Positions 9,788-18,362 of a stretch of 56,835 nt of DNA are shown here, piece by piece (the stretch's first letter is position 1; each line of letters opens with the position of its first letter). This DNA is from JACRIM01 sp964605185. Its GTDB lineage: Bacteria; Planctomycetota; Phycisphaerae; UBA1845; UTPLA1. Location of the stretch: the NCBI GenBank assembly GCA_964605185.1, contig CAZSBF010000013.1, positions 1 through 56,835 of the forward strand, written 5' to 3'. Below the pieces are notes generated by a model. The model was not told the DNA's origin. It did not search any database and saw only the letters and a list, made by a program, of their open reading frames with translations. The translations under genes were made by a program, and so were the position numbers.

Positions 9788-9976
9788 TTACTCTTCCGAC
9801 GCGACTTCTTCGGTGTCGGCGGATTCTTCGACGATCTTGGATTTCACTTCGCCGCCGAGGCCGAGGCGGAGTTCCAGATGCTTGCCCGTGCGCGAGCAGG
9901 TCATGTGAATCGTGGTCTCGGGCATGTCGAGGACATGGGATTGCTTGCAGGCGGGGCAGTCGAAGCGGACTTGCAT
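9788..9976 (-). CDS. Small zinc-ribbon-like protein
   Basis: 62 residues starting at the ATG at 9976. The first half has CPAC and a later CSRTGKH, giving three Cys plus His residues spaced as in a small treble-clef/zinc-ribbon (MQVRFDCPACKQSHVLDMP). The second half is acidic (EESADTEEVASEE), a common feature of small planctomycete zinc-ribbon proteins. The frame extends far upstream but only through repeat DNA, so the internal ATG is chosen. No regulator or enzyme domain is attached. Role unknown, perhaps protein or nucleic-acid binding. Confidence 0.6.
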   Translation of the reverse strand: MQVRFDCPACKQSHVLDMPETTIHMTCSRTGKHLELRLGLGGEVKSKIVEESADTEEVASEE

Positions 9977-10135
9977 GGGGTGTGGGCTCCCTGAGTGCTT
10001 TATTTGATGAAGGGAACGTACGCGAATGTGTACGGGGGGGCAAGCGCGGGGCAATGCACGGGAGAGGATTCCCGTCATGGTGCGTGCGAGAAGGGTTCTC
10101 GCGCGAGCGAATGGCTGCGAGGAGGCAAGCGTATC

Positions 10136-10233
10136 CTCCACCCCTTCAGGGTGGAGAGAATATTGGGTCGCGCCTTTTTCCCAGGGTAGGGCTGCGCCCA
10201 ACCCTGGGCTATTTTCCGTTACCCCGTTGGGGT
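10136..10233. repeat. Three-hairpin palindromic repeat element
   Basis: Three adjacent inverted repeats: CTCCACCC/GGGTGGAG with loop CTTCA (10136-10156), CCCAGGGT/ACCCTGGG (10180-10208) enclosing a nested GGGC/GCCC hairpin, and ACCCC/GGGGT with loop GTT (10221-10233). The composite looks like an intergenic repeat unit rather than a terminator because each stem has the same CCCTTCAGGGT-like design. It lies between two minus-strand genes (9788-9976 and 10250-11263). Confidence 0.6.
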
Positions 10234-10249
10234 GGTCGCTGAAACGCAA

Positions 10250-11263
10250 TCACGAGCGCGCGTTGGTTGGTTTCACGGTCGATGGCGTGGCGGCGGGTGC
10301 GGTGTCGCTGACGGTGCGGAGGGTGACGGAGCCGTTGCTGCTGCGGGCATTGATGCGACCGCCGCCGTTGTTAAGTTTGGCGCGGAGCGACGAGCGGTGC
10401 GTTTCGAGGTCGGCGACCTGGACGCCCTTCAACTCGGAGTAAACGCGGCCGTTCGCCGTGTGCAGATCGACGCTGGCGTTGATGTTGCTGGGGATTTCCA
10501 CTTCGACATTTCCATTGCTGGTAACGACCTGGATGTCGGGGCTTGGCGGGACGGATTTGCAGTGCAACTCGATGGAGCCGTTGCTGGTGCGAAGATTGGC
10601 TGCGCCGGTGGCGTCGACGATGTGGATGCGGCCGTTTGATGTGACGGCCTTCACGGTGTTCTTTCCGACGCGTTGGAGGTCGAGGCTGCCGTTGGATGAG
10701 CGCACGTCGACGTCGCCCTTGACATCCCACACAGAGACTTCGCCATTGGAGGTTTCGGCGACGAGCGAGCCTTCGCAGTCTCGGATATTGACGCGGCCGT
10801 TGCTGGTGTTGGCGTTAATGTTCTTGTCGCAGCCGGCGGCGGAGATGCGGCCGTTGCGGGTGTCGAGCGTCAGTTCGGCATTGGGCGGCATGACGATTTC
10901 GAACTTTGCGGCCTGATTTCGGTTGGCATCCACCACGGGCATTCGGGCGGCGATGCGCAGCGTGTCGGGGCGCGTCGGATCCTTGCCGACTTCGATCTCA
11001 ATCTTCTCGGCGAATTCGCGGGCATCTTTCTCAGATATGCCGCGGGCCGAGCGCGTGGTGTTCACCTCGACCTGCTTGGCGGCCGGGTCGCAGCGGACAT
11101 CGATGGCTCCGTTGCGGGTCTCTACCGCGACGCGCTGCATGCCGTCAAGAGAGGCGGACTGGTGGTCCTGCACTTCGACGCGGACGGGGTAGACAATGCA
11201 GCCGACGGTGTTGAGCAGGAGGCCGACGATGAAAAGACCGCACCAGCGCGAGTGACGAATCAT
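10250..11263 (-). CDS. DUF4097-type repeat lipoprotein
   Basis: 337 residues from the ATG at 11263, which has GGGAG 7 bases upstream. The N-terminus MIRHSRWCGLFIVGLLLNTVGC has a lipobox (NTVGC). The body is built from about ten short beta units that repeat TSNGxVxIxD / RTSNGSIEL, the right-handed beta-helix-like pattern of the DUF4097 (putative adhesin) family. Such proteins are surface or periplasmic with unknown biochemical role, sometimes linked to envelope stress. The C-terminal 20 residues are low complexity. It stands alone, divergent from the M3 peptidase gene. Confident as a gene; function unknown. Confidence 0.9.
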   Translation of the reverse strand: MIRHSRWCGLFIVGLLLNTVGCIVYPVRVEVQDHQSASLDGMQRVAVETRNGAIDVRCDPAAKQVEVNTTRSARGISEKDAREFAEKIEIEVGKDPTRPDTLRIAARMPVVDANRNQAAKFEIVMPPNAELTLDTRNGRISAAGCDKNINANTSNGRVNIRDCEGSLVAETSNGEVSVWDVKGDVDVRSSNGSLDLQRVGKNTVKAVTSNGRIHIVDATGAANLRTSNGSIELHCKSVPPSPDIQVVTSNGNVEVEIPSNINASVDLHTANGRVYSELKGVQVADLETHRSSLRAKLNNGGGRINARSSNGSVTLRTVSDTAPAATPSTVKPTNARS

Positions 11264-11402
11264 GGTGATACTCCCAAAAAATGGCGGGGCGAATGCCGCG
11301 CGCGAACCCTTTACCCAGAAAGAACGGTGCCGTGGAGGCCGTTCAACGGTTGTATTCCACCGGGCCGGGCGATTATTTTGCGGAGCGGTCATCCAAGGCA
11401 AA

Positions 11403-11422
11403 GGCGGGCAGGGACGCCCGCC
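11403..11422. repeat. Short palindrome GGCGGGC-AGGGAC-GCCCGCC, copy 1
   Basis: GGCGGGC/GCCCGCC with a six-base centre, followed by CCAC. Related copies are at 27413-27430 (GCAGGC/GCCTGC, same AGGGAC centre) and, inside a coding region, 35219-35238. This one lies in the leader of the M3 peptidase gene. Confidence 0.7.
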
Positions 11423-11490
11423 CCACTCTTGGACTCCGCCGCCACGCTTGGGCTCCGCCTCGATATCATGCGAGGGAACGGAGACCCTTT

Positions 11491-13206
11491 ATGCCCCTGC
11501 ACATCGGCGATTTCAAGCCGCATTTCATCGATCCGACGGCCGACCCCGGCGACCCGGCCGTGGCCAGGCAATGGTATGACACGCTGGAAAAGCAGCCGTT
11601 AGGCAGCCCGTCGGCGCTGGAGGCGTGGCTTCGCGACTGGTCGGAGGTGGAGGCGTGGCTGGATGAGGAGATGTCGGTTCGATATGTCGAGTCGACCTGC
11701 CAGACGGACGATCCGGCGCGGGAGAAGCGGTATCTCGATTTCGTGGAGAACGTGACGCCGGTCATCAAGACCGGTAGCGACAAGCTCAACCGGAAATTGC
11801 TGGATTGCCCGCACATCGGGACGCTGCCGAACGATCGATACGAGGTCTTTGTCCGATCCATTCGAAATCAAGTCGCGATCTTTCGCGAGGAAAACATTCC
11901 TCTGCAGACGGAGGATGAGAAACTCCGGCAGCAGTATCAGAAGGTCGTCGGTGGGATGACCGTCATGCACGACGGGCGCGAACAAACGCTCGAAGAGATG
12001 GGGCGCTATCTGGAGGAGCCCGACCGCGCCGTGCGACAGGAGGCATGGGAGAAGGTATGCGGGCCATGGCGCGCAGCGCGCGGCGAGATCGACGACATCT
12101 ACGACAAGATGGTGTCGCTGCGGCAGCGCATGGCCGCGAACGCGGGGTTTGCCGACTATCGCGGGCTGGCGTTCGCGGAGATGGAACGGTTTGACTACAC
12201 GCCGGCCGATTGCGTTGGGTTCGCCGACACGATCGAGCGCGTGGTCGTACCGGCGGCGCGGAAGTTGGCGCAGGAGCGCAAGGCGAAGCTGGGTGTATCG
12301 GCGCTGCGGCCGTGGGATATGTACGTGGATGTCGAGGGGCGGCCACCGCTGAAGCCATTCAAGGGCGCGGAGCAATTGATGGATGGCGTGGGGCGGATCT
12401 TTACGAAGGTCGCGCCGGAATTGGGTGAACAATTCGGGCGGATGCGCCGCGAGGGATTGCTCGATCTCGAGAGCCGCAAGGGCAAGGCGCCGGGCGGATA
12501 CATGATGATGTATGAGGGGCGGCGGCTGCCGTTCATCTTCATGAACGCGGTGGGCACGCATGATGATGTGCAGACGATGCTGCACGAAGGTGGGCACGCG
12601 TTTCACGGGTTCGCAGCGCGGAATGAGGAGATGATTGCGCTGCGGGATGCGCCGATTGAGTTCGCCGAGGTCGCGTCGATGGGGATGGAGCTGCTGGCGG
12701 GGCGGTATCTGGAGGAGTTCTACTCGCCGGGCGACGCAGGCCGGGCGCGATCGGAACATCTGCAGGAAACTGTGAAGTTCTTCCCGTGGATGGCGTGTGT
12801 CGACATGATTCAGCACTGGGTCTACACGCACTCGGGACACTCGCGTGCCGAGCGGAACAGCGCGTGGCAAAGCCTCAACACACGGTTCAATGATTGGGTG
12901 GATTATTCGGGGTACGAGGATGTGATTGCCGATTCGTGGCATCGCAAGGGGCATCCGTTCACGGTGCCGTTTTACTATGTCGAGTATGGCATTGCGCAGT
13001 TGGGGGCGCTGGGCGTGTGGCGGAATTCGCGGAGCGACTATTCGGCGTCGGTGGCGGCGTATCGCAAGGCGCTGGCGCTGGGCGGGCGTCGGCCATTGCC
13101 GGAGTTGTTCGCCGCGGCGGGGGTTCGGTTTAATTTTTCGGAGGGGACGGTGGGACCGCTGATTGCGGCGGCGCAGGAGGCAACGGCATATACTTTATTG
13201 ATGTGA
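11491..13206 (+). CDS. M3 family oligoendopeptidase (PepF-like)
   Basis: 571 residues from the ATG at 11491. A zinc metallopeptidase: the HExxH motif is H365-E366-G-G-H369 (TMLHEGGHAFHGFA), with the third ligand expected in FAEVASMGMELLAGRYLEEF. The C-terminal M3 domain spans about residues 170-560. It cleaves short peptides in the cytoplasm; no signal peptide is present. An open frame continues 70 codons upstream, but it runs through a palindromic repeat and lacks similarity, so the later ATG is preferred. The gene is divergent from the DUF4097 lipoprotein and stands upstream of a small membrane protein gene. Confidence 0.93.
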   Translation: MPLHIGDFKPHFIDPTADPGDPAVARQWYDTLEKQPLGSPSALEAWLRDWSEVEAWLDEEMSVRYVESTCQTDDPAREKRYLDFVENVTPVIKTGSDKLNRKLLDCPHIGTLPNDRYEVFVRSIRNQVAIFREENIPLQTEDEKLRQQYQKVVGGMTVMHDGREQTLEEMGRYLEEPDRAVRQEAWEKVCGPWRAARGEIDDIYDKMVSLRQRMAANAGFADYRGLAFAEMERFDYTPADCVGFADTIERVVVPAARKLAQERKAKLGVSALRPWDMYVDVEGRPPLKPFKGAEQLMDGVGRIFTKVAPELGEQFGRMRREGLLDLESRKGKAPGGYMMMYEGRRLPFIFMNAVGTHDDVQTMLHEGGHAFHGFAARNEEMIALRDAPIEFAEVASMGMELLAGRYLEEFYSPGDAGRARSEHLQETVKFFPWMACVDMIQHWVYTHSGHSRAERNSAWQSLNTRFNDWVDYSGYEDVIADSWHRKGHPFTVPFYYVEYGIAQLGALGVWRNSRSDYSASVAAYRKALALGGRRPLPELFAAAGVRFNFSEGTVGPLIAAAQEATAYTLLM

Positions 13207-13264
13207 ATTGCGGGCTCCAGAGGGAACATCGCGACAAATAGTCCGAACCCAGGGAGTTGTCCAC

Positions 13265-13870
13265 TTGCCGAAACTCATGCGACTTTTCTCTAAGCCTGGT
13301 TTGCTCGTCGGACTCCTGGTCGTTGCGTTATTAGCAGTATCGGGCATCTTTATTGTCAGTAGAATATTTGCGCCGACTTCGAAGAGGGAAATCTGGATTG
13401 CGAAGAACGGCAAACCCACGCCAGACAAGTTCTGTTACTTGCTCGTCCCACGCGGGTCAACCTGCGAGCTACTGAACCGAGATGGGAGCTCGACCAATCG
13501 TGTCCTTGATCGCGCCGTGATGTGCTCTTGGAAAGAATTGGCTGCAAACGGACGGCTATCTGTGTGGGATCAAGGAACTGAGTTCTACATTGAAAAATCA
13601 AAGTTGACCCACGATCCCTCGGGACCGCAGTTCAACGCCTTTGTCACTAATTGGAAGCGGACAGTTACTTCCTGGGGAGACGAGACGGACTGGCCGAACG
13701 TGGATGTCCAGGCAGAGAGCGTGGCAATGGGAGAGGCAAGAGTTTCACTGACTCGACGCCATCGCAAGGGGGACATAGACACTTTTGTTTATCTTGTGAG
13801 AGGTGGGGCCGCCATTCCCGAGTCTTGGATTCAGTCAAGGGCCTTATTCGATTTTGCTCAGGCCAAGTAG
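13265..13870 (+). CDS. Single-pass membrane protein, function unknown
   Basis: About 201 residues. A TTG at 13265 has AGGGAG 8 bases upstream and is chosen; ATG at 13277 (MRLFSKPG) is the alternative, and TTG at 13208 would add 19 residues. One transmembrane segment (about residues 14-36, GLLVGLLVVALLAVSGIFIV) is followed by a soluble domain with Trp- and Tyr-rich strands. No family is recognised. Codon use is less GC-biased than the peptidase gene upstream, like other unknown genes here. It converges on the acyltransferase gene with 13 bases between stops. Confidence 0.75.
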   Translation: MPKLMRLFSKPGLLVGLLVVALLAVSGIFIVSRIFAPTSKREIWIAKNGKPTPDKFCYLLVPRGSTCELLNRDGSSTNRVLDRAVMCSWKELAANGRLSVWDQGTEFYIEKSKLTHDPSGPQFNAFVTNWKRTVTSWGDETDWPNVDVQAESVAMGEARVSLTRRHRKGDIDTFVYLVRGGAAIPESWIQSRALFDFAQAK

Positions 13871-13883
13871 GTAGGGTCGAAGC

Positions 13884-14858
13884 TTAAATATTCATCAAAT
13901 GATCGGGGTGCTGGCGGGCGAATTGTTCGACGCCGGTGGCGTAGAACTGCACGATGTCGGGAACGATCTTTGTCTCGTCCTCATGGCCGGTCGGCTTGTA
14001 GAGCACCGGGGTTACGAGAAGCTGGTAATAGAAATTCTTCCGTGAGACGACAAAGGCCTGCAGGATCGGTGCGCCGGCGCGGAAGGCCATTTGCACCGGC
14101 CCGGTGAGGAAGTCGCGCGTCTCGCCGAAGATCTGAACGGGGCAGGTCTTGAGATGGTCGTCGCGGCGGCGGCCAATGTCGAGCAGGCTGGCGACGATGC
14201 CGCCGGATTGGAATTGGCGGTAGATCTCGCGCGGGAATGCACCGCTGTAGAAGAGTCGCATCTTGGCGACTTCGGGAAAGGTCTCGCGATACTTGGCGCC
14301 GATATAACGGCGGACGTGGCTTTCCTTGGGGTCGCGTACGCCGACGATGTCATAGCCGAGCAGGGCACCGAGCAACCCGGCGACGTGGAACGAACCGAAG
14401 TGGCAGAGGGCGACGTAGGCGCCTTTGTTTTGAGCGAGGGCACCTTCGATGTGCTTGCGGCCCTTCATTTTGATGCGGTTCATCAGTTTGGCGCGGGGGA
14501 TGCGATCCATGATGGTGTAGAACATCTTGTCGCAGCGGATCCGCATGAAATAGCGCCACGCCATCTTGCGGTGCCATGCGGTGGGGAACTCATCTTTGAA
14601 CATGTCACGCAGTTCGCGGCGGACGCGGCGGCGGCGGCGGTAGTCGATGAAGTATTCCACTGATCCGAAGGCGCGGCCAAAGAGATACAGGCCGGAGAGG
14701 CTGAAGCACCGGATGATCAAGACGAGAAAGGTGCGAACGATCCAGATGCGGGCGCGAACCATCGCCGGGATGGGCTTCTCCGGCTGCGGCGCAGGAGATG
14801 GCCGATCACGGTCGTTCTCGCTGGTTGGCATTTCCACGGCGACGTTCGGTGAGGGCAT
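13884..14858 (-). CDS. LpxL/HtrB-like lysophospholipid acyltransferase family protein
   Basis: 324 residues from the ATG at 14858; the upstream 22 codons (to 14924) run through a low-complexity GGTTCAAG/GGGGCC repeat and are probably untranslated. After a Pro-rich N-terminus there is one membrane segment (IWIVRTFLVLIIRCFSLSGL), then the acyltransferase domain: KGRKHIEGALAQNKGAYVALCHFGSFH (catalytic His region), SGGIVASLLDIGRR and FRAGAPILQAFV. LpxL enzymes add secondary acyl chains to lipid A precursors at the inner membrane. Here the usual H-x4-E/D reads H-FGSF-H, so the acidic residue is replaced by His; activity or acceptor may differ. Family placement is good, substrate uncertain. Confidence 0.85.
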   Translation of the reverse strand: MPSPNVAVEMPTSENDRDRPSPAPQPEKPIPAMVRARIWIVRTFLVLIIRCFSLSGLYLFGRAFGSVEYFIDYRRRRRVRRELRDMFKDEFPTAWHRKMAWRYFMRIRCDKMFYTIMDRIPRAKLMNRIKMKGRKHIEGALAQNKGAYVALCHFGSFHVAGLLGALLGYDIVGVRDPKESHVRRYIGAKYRETFPEVAKMRLFYSGAFPREIYRQFQSGGIVASLLDIGRRRDDHLKTCPVQIFGETRDFLTGPVQMAFRAGAPILQAFVVSRKNFYYQLLVTPVLYKPTGHEDETKIVPDIVQFYATGVEQFARQHPDHLMNI

Positions 14859-14944
14859 ATCGGTTGGGATTATATCGAGTGGGGGGAAGAGAGGGTTCAA
14901 GGGTTCAAGGGGCCGAGGGGCCAAGTAGAGGATTGAGGCGATTC

Positions 14945-15811
14945 CTACGGACTGAGTGGCAAGCGCTGTTCACGAGCGCGCAACACCTTGATACCGAGGA
15001 CGGTCGGGTGGGCGGCGAGGTAGTCCTCGAGCGGCACTTCGTGCACGGCGGGTTTGCCGGCGTGCAGCATGGTGACGCGGCCGGCGGCGTCGTGGAAGAG
15101 GAGGCCCATGTGCGAGACGTATTGGAGTTTGTCGTTGCCTTTGACGAGTTCAACGACGTCGGCGGCTTTGATTTGGTCAAGGCAGTGGCCGAGCTTCGAG
15201 GTTGGAATGTAAATACCCGCACAGCCATTGATGGCGATTTGCTTATGAATGCCGTGCTTGGCGAAGAAGGCGGCACGATCGATCTGCGTGTTCATCGGAA
15301 CCGAGTTGCCGCGTGAAACGGGGCGCGAGACTTCGTCGAACAACCACGTGTTCGCCGGGTTCCAATCGGCCTCGACGAAGTGATTGCGCTCCTCAAACGC
15401 GATGATGGAGTTTCGATAGCGCAACCGCGTGAGATTCTTCGCAAATGATGGCCAGTCTTCAGACAGGGCCATCGCGTAGGTCTGCTCGACGAAGGTCACA
15501 CAATCGCTTGCTTCGAGGCAGACCAGCGGGTCGGGGTCGGTGAGTTCGAAGGGGTATTCGCCGAGCGGGCCGAGTTTGTAGGGCTGGCCGATGGACTGGC
15601 GGGCGAGAAGGCGAACGCGATCCTGGAGCGAGAGATTTTGTGTGGAAAGGTGGCGTAGGCAGGCATCCAACTCCTGCGGCGTCAACGTGTGGATGGGGGC
15701 CTTGGCGAGCGTGTCGATGGGGCGGGGTGTGCGGGTCGGTGCGGCGCAGCCGACGAGGGCAAGGGAGATCAGAGGGCCAATTCGCCACATGCTTCCAACG
15801 GAAGGGAACAT
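14945..15811 (-). CDS. DUF1460 (N-acetylmuramoyl-L-alanine amidase-like) lipoprotein
   Basis: 288 residues from the ATG at 15811; ATG at 15790 is a possible alternative. The leader ends in LALVGC, a lipobox, so the mature protein is a lipoprotein. DUF1460 proteins belong to the NlpC/P60 papain-like fold and cleave peptidoglycan. The catalytic Cys is in LEASDCVTFVEQTYAMAL and the His is expected in YVSHMGLLFHDAAG; GIYIPTSKLG is another conserved patch. Length fits the family. It stands between the acyltransferase and xerD, all minus-strand, and may be part of an envelope gene set (inference). Confidence 0.88.
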   Translation of the reverse strand: MFPSVGSMWRIGPLISLALVGCAAPTRTPRPIDTLAKAPIHTLTPQELDACLRHLSTQNLSLQDRVRLLARQSIGQPYKLGPLGEYPFELTDPDPLVCLEASDCVTFVEQTYAMALSEDWPSFAKNLTRLRYRNSIIAFEERNHFVEADWNPANTWLFDEVSRPVSRGNSVPMNTQIDRAAFFAKHGIHKQIAINGCAGIYIPTSKLGHCLDQIKAADVVELVKGNDKLQYVSHMGLLFHDAAGRVTMLHAGKPAVHEVPLEDYLAAHPTVLGIKVLRAREQRLPLSP

Positions 15812-15835
15812 GGGAGGGGATTGTACTTTGCCGTT

Positions 15836-15941
15836 CAAAGCCCGGCTAAAGCCGGCTCATGTCGATACAAATTGCACCGGGTTCCACCAACTGAAGTTGG
15901 CGGCAAACGCCGGCCGGCTGAAGCCCGGCCTTCGGAGAGCG
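15836..15941. repeat. Cluster of AGCCCGGC/GCCGGGCT-type palindromes
   Basis: Starts AAAGCCCGGCTAAAGCCGGC (15838-15857), continues with CCAACTGAAGTTGG (15887-15900) and ends GGCCGGCTGAAGCCCGGCC (15911-15929). Three small inverted repeats, each centred on TAAA/TGAA, fill the space upstream of the DUF1460 gene. This resembles a repetitive extragenic palindrome cluster; no gene is seen here. Confidence 0.6.
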
Positions 15942-16058
15942 CTTTCTCCCTTGCCGCACACTTCCTTAGTTGTTGATGATACTGCGAGCGATATATAATC
16001 AATGATGATGCGACCGCCTGGGTCCTCTTCGCTAAGCAGTCTACTATCGCTATGCAGT

Positions 16059-17018
16059 CTACTGATGCGGGTGGAATTTCTGGTGGATGGACTTGAGGCG
16101 CGTGGTGTCGACGTGGGTGTAGAGCTGCGTCGTGGCCACGTCGGCGTGGCCGAGCAGCTCTTGAACGATGCGCAGGTCGGCGCCGCCTTCGAGCATGTGC
16201 GTCGCGAAGCAGTGGCGAAGCGTGTGCGGCCCGACGTTGCCGGAAAGGCCCGCTTGCCCGGCGAAGCGGCAGACGAGTCGCCAGATGTTGGTGCGGTCCA
16301 TGGGGTTGCCGGTTCGGCTGACGAAGAGGGCGTCGATGGGGCCGGACTCGGTGAGCACGGCGCGCAGCCCGCGGGTGTATTCGTTGACGGCGTCGATGGC
16401 GTGCGAGCCGATGGGGATGATCCGCTCTTTGCCGCCCTTGCCGAAGACGCGGGCATAACCAACATTGAGGTTCACATCCTGTACGCGAAGGCCGGCGAGT
16501 TCGCTGACGCGCATGCCAGTGGCGTAAAGCAATTCGAGGATAGCGCGATCGCGCGAGTAGAACGGATCGCCGGGTTCTGGTGCCGCGAGCAGGGCTTCGA
16601 CCTGGCCGGGACGAAGCGTGTGCGGGAGCGTGCGCCATTTCTTGGGCGTTTCGAGAAGCGTACTGACATCCTCAGTGATGACCTGCACGATGTGCAGATA
16701 GCGGAGGAACATCTTTACGGAGACGAGGTGTCGCGCGATGGATGAGAGCGCGAGGCCGCGCTCGGAGAGACGCATGAGGAAGCCGCGTACGACGTTGGTG
16801 GTAATTTGTGTGGGAAGCGTGATGGTCGCATCGTGAAGGTGGACGAAGAATTCCCGCAGATCGCGCGTGTAGGCCTCGATGGTATTCCGCGCGAGGCCGC
16901 ACTCACTGACAAGATAGTCGGTGAATCGCTGAAGGAGCCGCGGCCAATCAAGCAGGCCGGAGGCGGGCGCGGTCCGTGTGGGAATGGTTTGTGGTGCGGT
17001 GGCTAGCGAGGTTGTCAT
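16059..17018 (-). CDS. xerD: Tyrosine recombinase XerC/XerD family
   Basis: 319 residues. The N-terminal SAM-like core-binding domain covers about residues 25-120 and the catalytic domain residues 135-315. Active-site residues are present in order: R170 (GMRVSEL), K194/197 (GKGGKER), H265-x-x-R268 (HTLRH), H291 (LLGHADVATT) and nucleophile Y300 (TQLYTHVD). XerC/D resolve chromosome dimers at dif during division; with parB in the same window this is a chromosome-maintenance gene. XerD rather than XerC is suggested by sequence but not proven. No integrase-associated genes or att repeats flank it, so it is not part of a visible mobile element. Confidence 0.93.
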   Translation of the reverse strand: MTTSLATAPQTIPTRTAPASGLLDWPRLLQRFTDYLVSECGLARNTIEAYTRDLREFFVHLHDATITLPTQITTNVVRGFLMRLSERGLALSSIARHLVSVKMFLRYLHIVQVITEDVSTLLETPKKWRTLPHTLRPGQVEALLAAPEPGDPFYSRDRAILELLYATGMRVSELAGLRVQDVNLNVGYARVFGKGGKERIIPIGSHAIDAVNEYTRGLRAVLTESGPIDALFVSRTGNPMDRTNIWRLVCRFAGQAGLSGNVGPHTLRHCFATHMLEGGADLRIVQELLGHADVATTQLYTHVDTTRLKSIHQKFHPHQ

Positions 17019-17117
17019 GAAGACTCGGATGGCGACGTAGCTCTATCGGCGGGGGGTTGGGAAATGGTTGAGGGGCGCACTTTGTGCGCCGCGATGCGCG
17101 ACAAGCGCGTGTTCCAG

Positions 17118-18161
17118 CTATGAATTATGGGCTATCGCTGAACGAAGTTGCCGCGACACTGCATTCGGATCATCCGCTGAGAGAATCGCGTGGCTCACCG
17201 CCAGCGCTGTGCGCGGGGATGCTGTTGTGATATCGCGGGCGTTGGATGCGTTGATGCCGCCGATTGCGGCGAGGGGGAGAAGGGTGATCGCGGCGATCTC
17301 CGAGAGAAGCTTCGGACCCTGCACGGCAACGTGCGGCTTGGTCGGCGAGGCGAACATCGGGCCGACGCCGAGGTAGTCGGGATTGGTCGACAATGCGGCG
17401 CGGGCCTCAGCGACGCTGTGCGTGCTGACACCGATGAGGCGATTCGCGCCGACAATTTCTCGCGCGGCGGCAACGGGCAAATCGGTCTGGCCGAGGTGTA
17501 CGCCGTCGGCGTCGGCGAGGCGGGCGATGTCGGGGCGATCGTTGATGATGAGCAGTGCGTTCGCGCGGGCTGTGATTTCGCGGAGTGTCTTGGCGCGGAC
17601 GTGTAGTTCCGTGTCTGGTAATTCTTTCTCGCGGAGTTGGATGATATCCGCGCCGCCGGCGAGGGCCGCGGTGCAGACATCGAGCCACGAGCGTTTGCAG
17701 AGCGAGGCGGTGACGAGGACGTGCAATCGCGCGGTGCGCAGTCGGGCGCGACGCGGGCCGCCGATGAGGATGTCCTGTTCGAGGGTGTAGGTGCGATAGC
17801 GGAGTTGTTCGATGGCCGTGGCGGCTTGTGCGTTGGCGATCTTGCCGTACTCCTCCAGACAGCGGAGGGATTCGCCCGCACGCTTCGCGGCGGCGACGGC
17901 GACGGATTGCGTGTCAGCGCGGTGCGACTCGGCGACGGTGGTGATTGTTGTGCCGACGTCGTGCTCCGTATCGCGGGCGGCGAGGAGCGAGTCGGCGTCG
18001 AAGTGATTCAATGCGGTGGCGAGTTCGTGGCGCAGGTCTTTGACGCGCTGGGTGAGCGGCCCGTCGTCGAGCACCATGCGGCAATGCTCCTCCAGCACGC
18101 GCATCGCCTCGCGGGCGCGGTTGGCGTTGGCGTCGAGGATGCGGGCGACGTGGGAGTCCAT
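17118..18161 (-). CDS. thiE: Bifunctional ThiD2-ThiE thiamine phosphate synthase
   Basis: 347 residues. The N-terminal half (about residues 1-135; RILDANANRAREAMRVLEEH and a second helical unit AKRAGESLRCLEEYGKI) matches the ThiD2-type domain proposed as an alternative HMP-phosphate kinase. Residues about 140-345 form a ThiE TIM barrel: GGADIIQLREKELPD, LLIINDRPDIARLADADGVHLGQTDLP, GVSTHS, YLGVGPMFASPTKP and LAAIGGINASNA. ThiE joins HMP-PP and thiazole phosphate to thiamine monophosphate. The fused layout supplies HMP-PP and uses it in one polypeptide. No other thi gene is in the window. The thiE function is certain; the kinase role of the N-terminus rests on family knowledge. Confidence 0.93.
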   Translation of the reverse strand: MDSHVARILDANANRAREAMRVLEEHCRMVLDDGPLTQRVKDLRHELATALNHFDADSLLAARDTEHDVGTTITTVAESHRADTQSVAVAAAKRAGESLRCLEEYGKIANAQAATAIEQLRYRTYTLEQDILIGGPRRARLRTARLHVLVTASLCKRSWLDVCTAALAGGADIIQLREKELPDTELHVRAKTLREITARANALLIINDRPDIARLADADGVHLGQTDLPVAAAREIVGANRLIGVSTHSVAEARAALSTNPDYLGVGPMFASPTKPHVAVQGPKLLSEIAAITLLPLAAIGGINASNARDITTASPRTALAVSHAILSADDPNAVSRQLRSAIAHNS

Positions 18162-18362
18162 ATATTGTTAATGATATCTGTATCGCAGGGGTACGACACA
18201 ATTGATGATTTGCTCGCGTTGGTACGCCATCACACGTTCGCGACCCCACCCTTTCGGAGCTTCCTCCTCGGGCGCTCCTCAATCCCCTTCGCAAGGGGAG
18301 GGGATACTGGGAAGCAGTTGGCTCCGTTGAGGATCGCGTGAAAAACGACGATAATTCGCGTT

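Noticed and set aside
11281..11490. N-terminal extension of the M3 peptidase
   Set aside because: The 70 extra codons run through a palindromic repeat and show no similarity to M3 peptidases.
11599..12954. Long antisense frame over the M3 peptidase gene
   Set aside because: No known motifs, Arg/Pro/His-rich composition typical of antisense reading in GC-rich DNA.
14859..14924. N-terminal extension of the LpxL-like protein
   Set aside because: Encoded by low-complexity repeats (GGTTCAAG, GGGGCC units); the ATG at 14858 is more plausible.
15836..15941. CRISPR array
   Set aside because: Inverted repeats are of different sequences with no regularly spaced identical direct repeats and no cas genes.
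16059..17018. Mobile element integrase
   Set aside because: Protein is a housekeeping Xer recombinase; no tRNA target, direct repeats or cargo genes were seen next to it.
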